Below, in pieces: positions 23,381 to 25,145 of a DNA stretch of 25,145 bases. A model generated the notes under the pieces. That model did not search any database, was not told the origin of the DNA, and saw nothing but the letters and a program-made list of their open reading frames with translations. Within the stretch, counting starts at the first letter, position 1. The number at the start of each line of letters is the position of its first letter. The position numbers and the translations under genes are program-made. Origin of the DNA: an uncultured Oscillospiraceae bacterium (GTDB lineage: Bacteria > Bacillota > Clostridia > Oscillospirales > Acutalibacteraceae); assembly GCA_905192745.1 (NCBI GenBank), contig CAJJLZ010000034.1, forward strand, positions 1 to 25,145, in the 5' to 3' direction.

Positions 23381-23554
23381 ATGAGCAGACTGATTACAAT
23401 TCTTAACGCAACGCAAACCGCAGTCTGCCATTCGGTAGGGCTGTTCCTTTTCTGCGCCCTAAAATATTCGTATTTAATACTCGTTGGGCATCTGTACGCA
23501 TTTTTGCGTAGGCAGGTGCCTTTTTGCTTTTTGAAAGAAGGAAGCCTGCGATGA
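23381..23554 (+). CDS. 57-codon leader ORF upstream of the surface-protein module
   Basis: An ORF starting ATG at 23381 (MSRLITILNATQTAVCHSVG) and ending in TGA at 23552-23554, which overlaps the start of the next gene as ATGA. A GAGGA precedes the ATG closely and AGGGG lies about 10 bases further up. The product has two mildly hydrophobic stretches and three cysteines; no family is recognised. A terminator-like hairpin lies inside its 3' half, so its translation could control read-through, as in attenuator leaders. It could also be a chance ORF. Confidence 0.45.
   Translation: MSRLITILNATQTAVCHSVGLFLFCALKYSYLILVGHLYAFLRRQVPFCFLKEGSLR
23487..23533 (+). terminator. Terminator-like hairpin inside the leader ORF
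   Basis: GGCATCTG (23487-23494) pairs with CAGGTGCC (23513-23520), with one T-G pair, and TACGCA (23495-23500) pairs with TGCGTA (23505-23510). The stem is followed by TTTTTGCTTTTTG. It stands between the promoter at 23,266 and the membrane-protein start at 23,551, which is the geometry of transcription attenuation. Confidence 0.7.
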
Positions 23555-23814
23555 AAAGAAGTTACCGATTGCTTGTCGGCATTGCAATCATGATAATACT
23601 TGTTGCGTTGATGATTATTTTTCCACGACAAGATTACTTTGCTGCGGCAACAATGTTTGCCATTGCCTTTTGGCTGGCGCTTTTGTATTCTGTTGCTCAA
23701 ACTGTTATGCTTGTCAGAAAACGAAAACGAAAACGGAAAAGGAACCGAAAACGGACAAACTCAAAACATTTGTCTGATGATATAAAACCTGCTGAACGGA
23801 AGGGAGAAGATTAG
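23551..23814 (+). CDS. Small two-helix membrane protein with a lysine/arginine-rich tail
   Basis: A protein of 87 residues with two hydrophobic helices (LLVGIAIMIILVALMIIF and AAATMFAIAFWLALLYSVA) and a strongly basic stretch (RKRKRKRKRNRKR), followed by a short polar tail. The basic stretch after the second helix predicts both ends in the cytoplasm, with the helices as a hairpin. No family is recognised. The ATG at 23551 has GAAGGAAG 7 bases upstream and overlaps the leader ORF stop. The stop is directly followed by the ATG of the surface protein, so the three ORFs look like one operon. It may assist the next protein, but nothing proves this. Confidence 0.7.
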   Translation: MKRSYRLLVGIAIMIILVALMIIFPRQDYFAAATMFAIAFWLALLYSVAQTVMLVRKRKRKRKRNRKRTNSKHLSDDIKPAERKGED

Positions 23815-25145
23815 ATGAAGCAGAATTTTAAAAATTTTTACAAAGCAAAGTACAGGGTGTTAAGCCTTGTTTTAGCCTTTGTAATGCTGGTCGGTATGCT
23901 GCCGACCACGGTATTTGCGGCGGAAGGTGAGCCTACTGAACTTGAAGGCTATTATCAAATTTATAACGCAGATCAGCTTAAGTGGTTTGCAGAGCAAGTC
24001 AACAGCGGCAGCACATCTATCAACGGCAAGCTGATGAATGACATTGATTTGTCCGGCATTTGCGGTGCTAATATCAACGGCGCTGAAGTCAACTGGACAC
24101 CGATCGGAAACAAAACAAATCAATTTTCCGGCACATTTGATGGCAACGGATACGAGGTTAAAAATCTTTACATCAACAGTACAGACGAATACCAAGGCTT
24201 GTTTGGTTATAATGAAGGTACAATTCAAAACCTTGGTGTTAGCGGTGATGTTAAAGGCGACCGCTATGTCGGTGGCGTGTGCGGTCAATTATACTCTGGC
24301 ACAATCACAAACTGCTATAATACAGGCACTGTAAGTGGCTATGCTCGTGTCGGTGGCGTGTGCGGTGAGATAACAATATATGCCAAAATCACAAACTGCT
24401 ATAATGCAGGCAGTGTAAGTGGTTCTTCTTCTTATTATATCGGTGGCGTGTGCGGTAATTCATATGAGAACACAATCACAAACTGCTACTACCTTGACAG
24501 CACAGCAACTGACAGCTACGCAACAGGAAAAACAGCCGAGCAATTTAAGAGCGGCGAGGTTACATACCTCTTGAATAACGATGTGACCGACGGTACGCAA
24601 GCGTGGTATCAAACACTCGGCACAAACGGTGATTCTTACCCCGTTCTCGATAGCACTCACGGCACTGTTTACGGTGGTTATAAAAGCTGTGCGGATACTG
24701 AAATGACTTATGCAAATACACCACTTAATGACTCGAAGCCGGAACATAACTACGACAACGGTTTTTGCTCGGTGTGCGGCGGATACGAGGAACCGCAAAA
24801 GGTAAGCGAAACACACTATTCGAATTTGAACGCTACCCACAGCGGCTACTATGCTATTGAAAACGCAGGACAGCTTTATTGGTTTGCTTATATGGTGATT
24901 AACAAGAACAGCGACTATCGCTATGCAAATGCTGTTCTCACAGCGGATATCAAGGTAAATGATAATGTGTTGACTTCGGAGGGAAAGCTGAATGCAGAAA
25001 GTGCAAATACATTCAGACAGTGGACACCGATTGGAAATTATTATAACACATATAATGGTATTTTTGATGGAAATGGAAAGACCGTCAGCGGTGTGTTTGT
25101 CAAACGAAAATGTGAGCAAAAGGGCCCCAAAAAAGTGAGCACCTT
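23815..25145 (+). CDS. Secreted GLUG-repeat surface protein (partial, runs off the window)
   Basis: The open frame holds 443 codons with no stop. A signal peptide (residues 1-36, ending TTVFAA) precedes a module of about 40-230. That module begins QIYNADQLKWFAEQVNSG, then WTPIGNKTNQFSGTFDGNG, then three GLUG-type repeats with a shared VGGVCG / ITNCYN pattern. A CxxC segment (CSVCGGYEE, C318 and C321) links to a second copy of the module starting GYYAIENAGQLYWFAYMV. GLUG repeats are found in surface adhesin-like proteins. The start ATG at 23815 has AAGGGAG 8 bases upstream. The second module loses its expected pattern after GVFV at about residue 429 (codon near 25,099), which suggests an interruption. 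The product is probably exported and wall- or surface-associated. Confidence 0.88.
   Translation, partial: MKQNFKNFYKAKYRVLSLVLAFVMLVGMLPTTVFAAEGEPTELEGYYQIYNADQLKWFAEQVNSGSTSINGKLMNDIDLSGICGANINGAEVNWTPIGNKTNQFSGTFDGNGYEVKNLYINSTDEYQGLFGYNEGTIQNLGVSGDVKGDRYVGGVCGQLYSGTITNCYNTGTVSGYARVGGVCGEITIYAKITNCYNAGSVSGSSSYYIGGVCGNSYENTITNCYYLDSTATDSYATGKTAEQFKSGEVTYLLNNDVTDGTQAWYQTLGTNGDSYPVLDSTHGTVYGGYKSCADTEMTYANTPLNDSKPEHNYDNGFCSVCGGYEEPQKVSETHYSNLNATHSGYYAIENAGQLYWFAYMVINKNSDYRYANAVLTADIKVNDNVLTSEGKLNAESANTFRQWTPIGNYYNTYNGIFDGNGKTVSGVFVKRKCEQKGPKKVST

Larger units (their letters stand above)
11354..25145. mobile_element. Integrative mobilizable or conjugative element, left part
   Basis: From the end of the NatB terminator onward the base composition becomes clearly AT-richer and every gene belongs to mobile-element families: a large serine recombinase at the left edge, TnpW, ParB, relaxase, MobC, ParM/ParR, cysteine-rich VLP protein, DUF6076 and a sigma-like factor. 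The left boundary lies somewhere in 11,354-11,624; the exact crossover site cannot be read without the other end. The right end is not in the window. No type IV secretion or replication initiator genes are seen, so in this window it is at most mobilizable. The 11,365-11,624 stretch holds no gene that I can support, only a hairpin at 11,586-11,615. Confidence 0.85.

Noticed and set aside
1..25145. CRISPR array or restriction-modification system
   Set aside because: No regularly spaced repeats with unique spacers and no Cas, methylase or endonuclease motifs were found; the only regular repeats are the 9-bp tract at 2081 and the protein-coding GLUG repeats.

Overview
The window looks like a chromosomal segment of a fairly GC-rich, low-G+C-lineage Firmicute (class Clostridia, probably Oscillospiraceae-like; the genus cannot be fixed from the sequence) carrying a lower-GC integrated mobile element. 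Evidence for the lineage is the strong AGGAGG-type ribosome sites, the NatAB, YitT, UMF1 and DUF4163/DUF3298 families, and the similarity of the element's gene set to integrative elements of gut Clostridia.

Region 1 (1-11,353) is ordinary chromosome. It holds the end of tRNA-Thr, a complete tRNA-Tyr with a terminator, and a frameshifted DUF2284 gene. A leftward cluster follows (GtrA-like protein, PHP phosphoesterase, YitT-like protein), then a leftward secreted DUF4163/DUF3298 protein. Next are a rightward UMF1-type transporter with an unusual extra loop, an M23 peptidase, a leftward left-handed beta-helix transferase, and a rightward two-gene ABC exporter (NatA/NatB type) that ends in a strong hairpin at 11,324-11,353.

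Region 2 (about 11,354 to the window end) is the mobile element; its right end lies outside or just at the window edge. Its leftward block, read from high to low coordinate, is a cysteine-rich VLP protein, ParM-like actin, ParR-like partner, a roughly 500-bp gene-free region packed with hairpins, a HipB-like regulator with a HipA/CtkA-like kinase under a near-consensus promoter with an embedded palindrome, MobC, relaxase, ParB, TnpW and a large serine recombinase at the left end. The rightward block is a DUF6076 protein and a sigma-70-like factor, with a leader between them that could hide the sigma factor's ribosome site. A leftward LytTR-PAS type regulator is then divergent from a rightward cargo module: a 57-codon leader ORF containing a terminator, a small two-TM membrane protein, and a secreted GLUG-repeat surface protein that runs off the window and may be interrupted by an insertion sequence at about 25,105. 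No type IV secretion genes are visible, so the part seen is a mobilizable element, or a conjugative one whose transfer genes lie further right.

How it fits together: the recombinase excises and integrates, MobC and relaxase process oriT, and ParMR and ParB may stabilise the excised circle. The HipBA-like pair may act as an addiction or regulatory module, and the sigma factor and LytTR protein probably control element genes. The best candidates for undescribed biology are the RNA-structured leaders (sigma factor, cysteine-rich VLP protein, GLUG module), the hairpin cluster at 17,886-18,192, and the regulator-surface protein cargo module.
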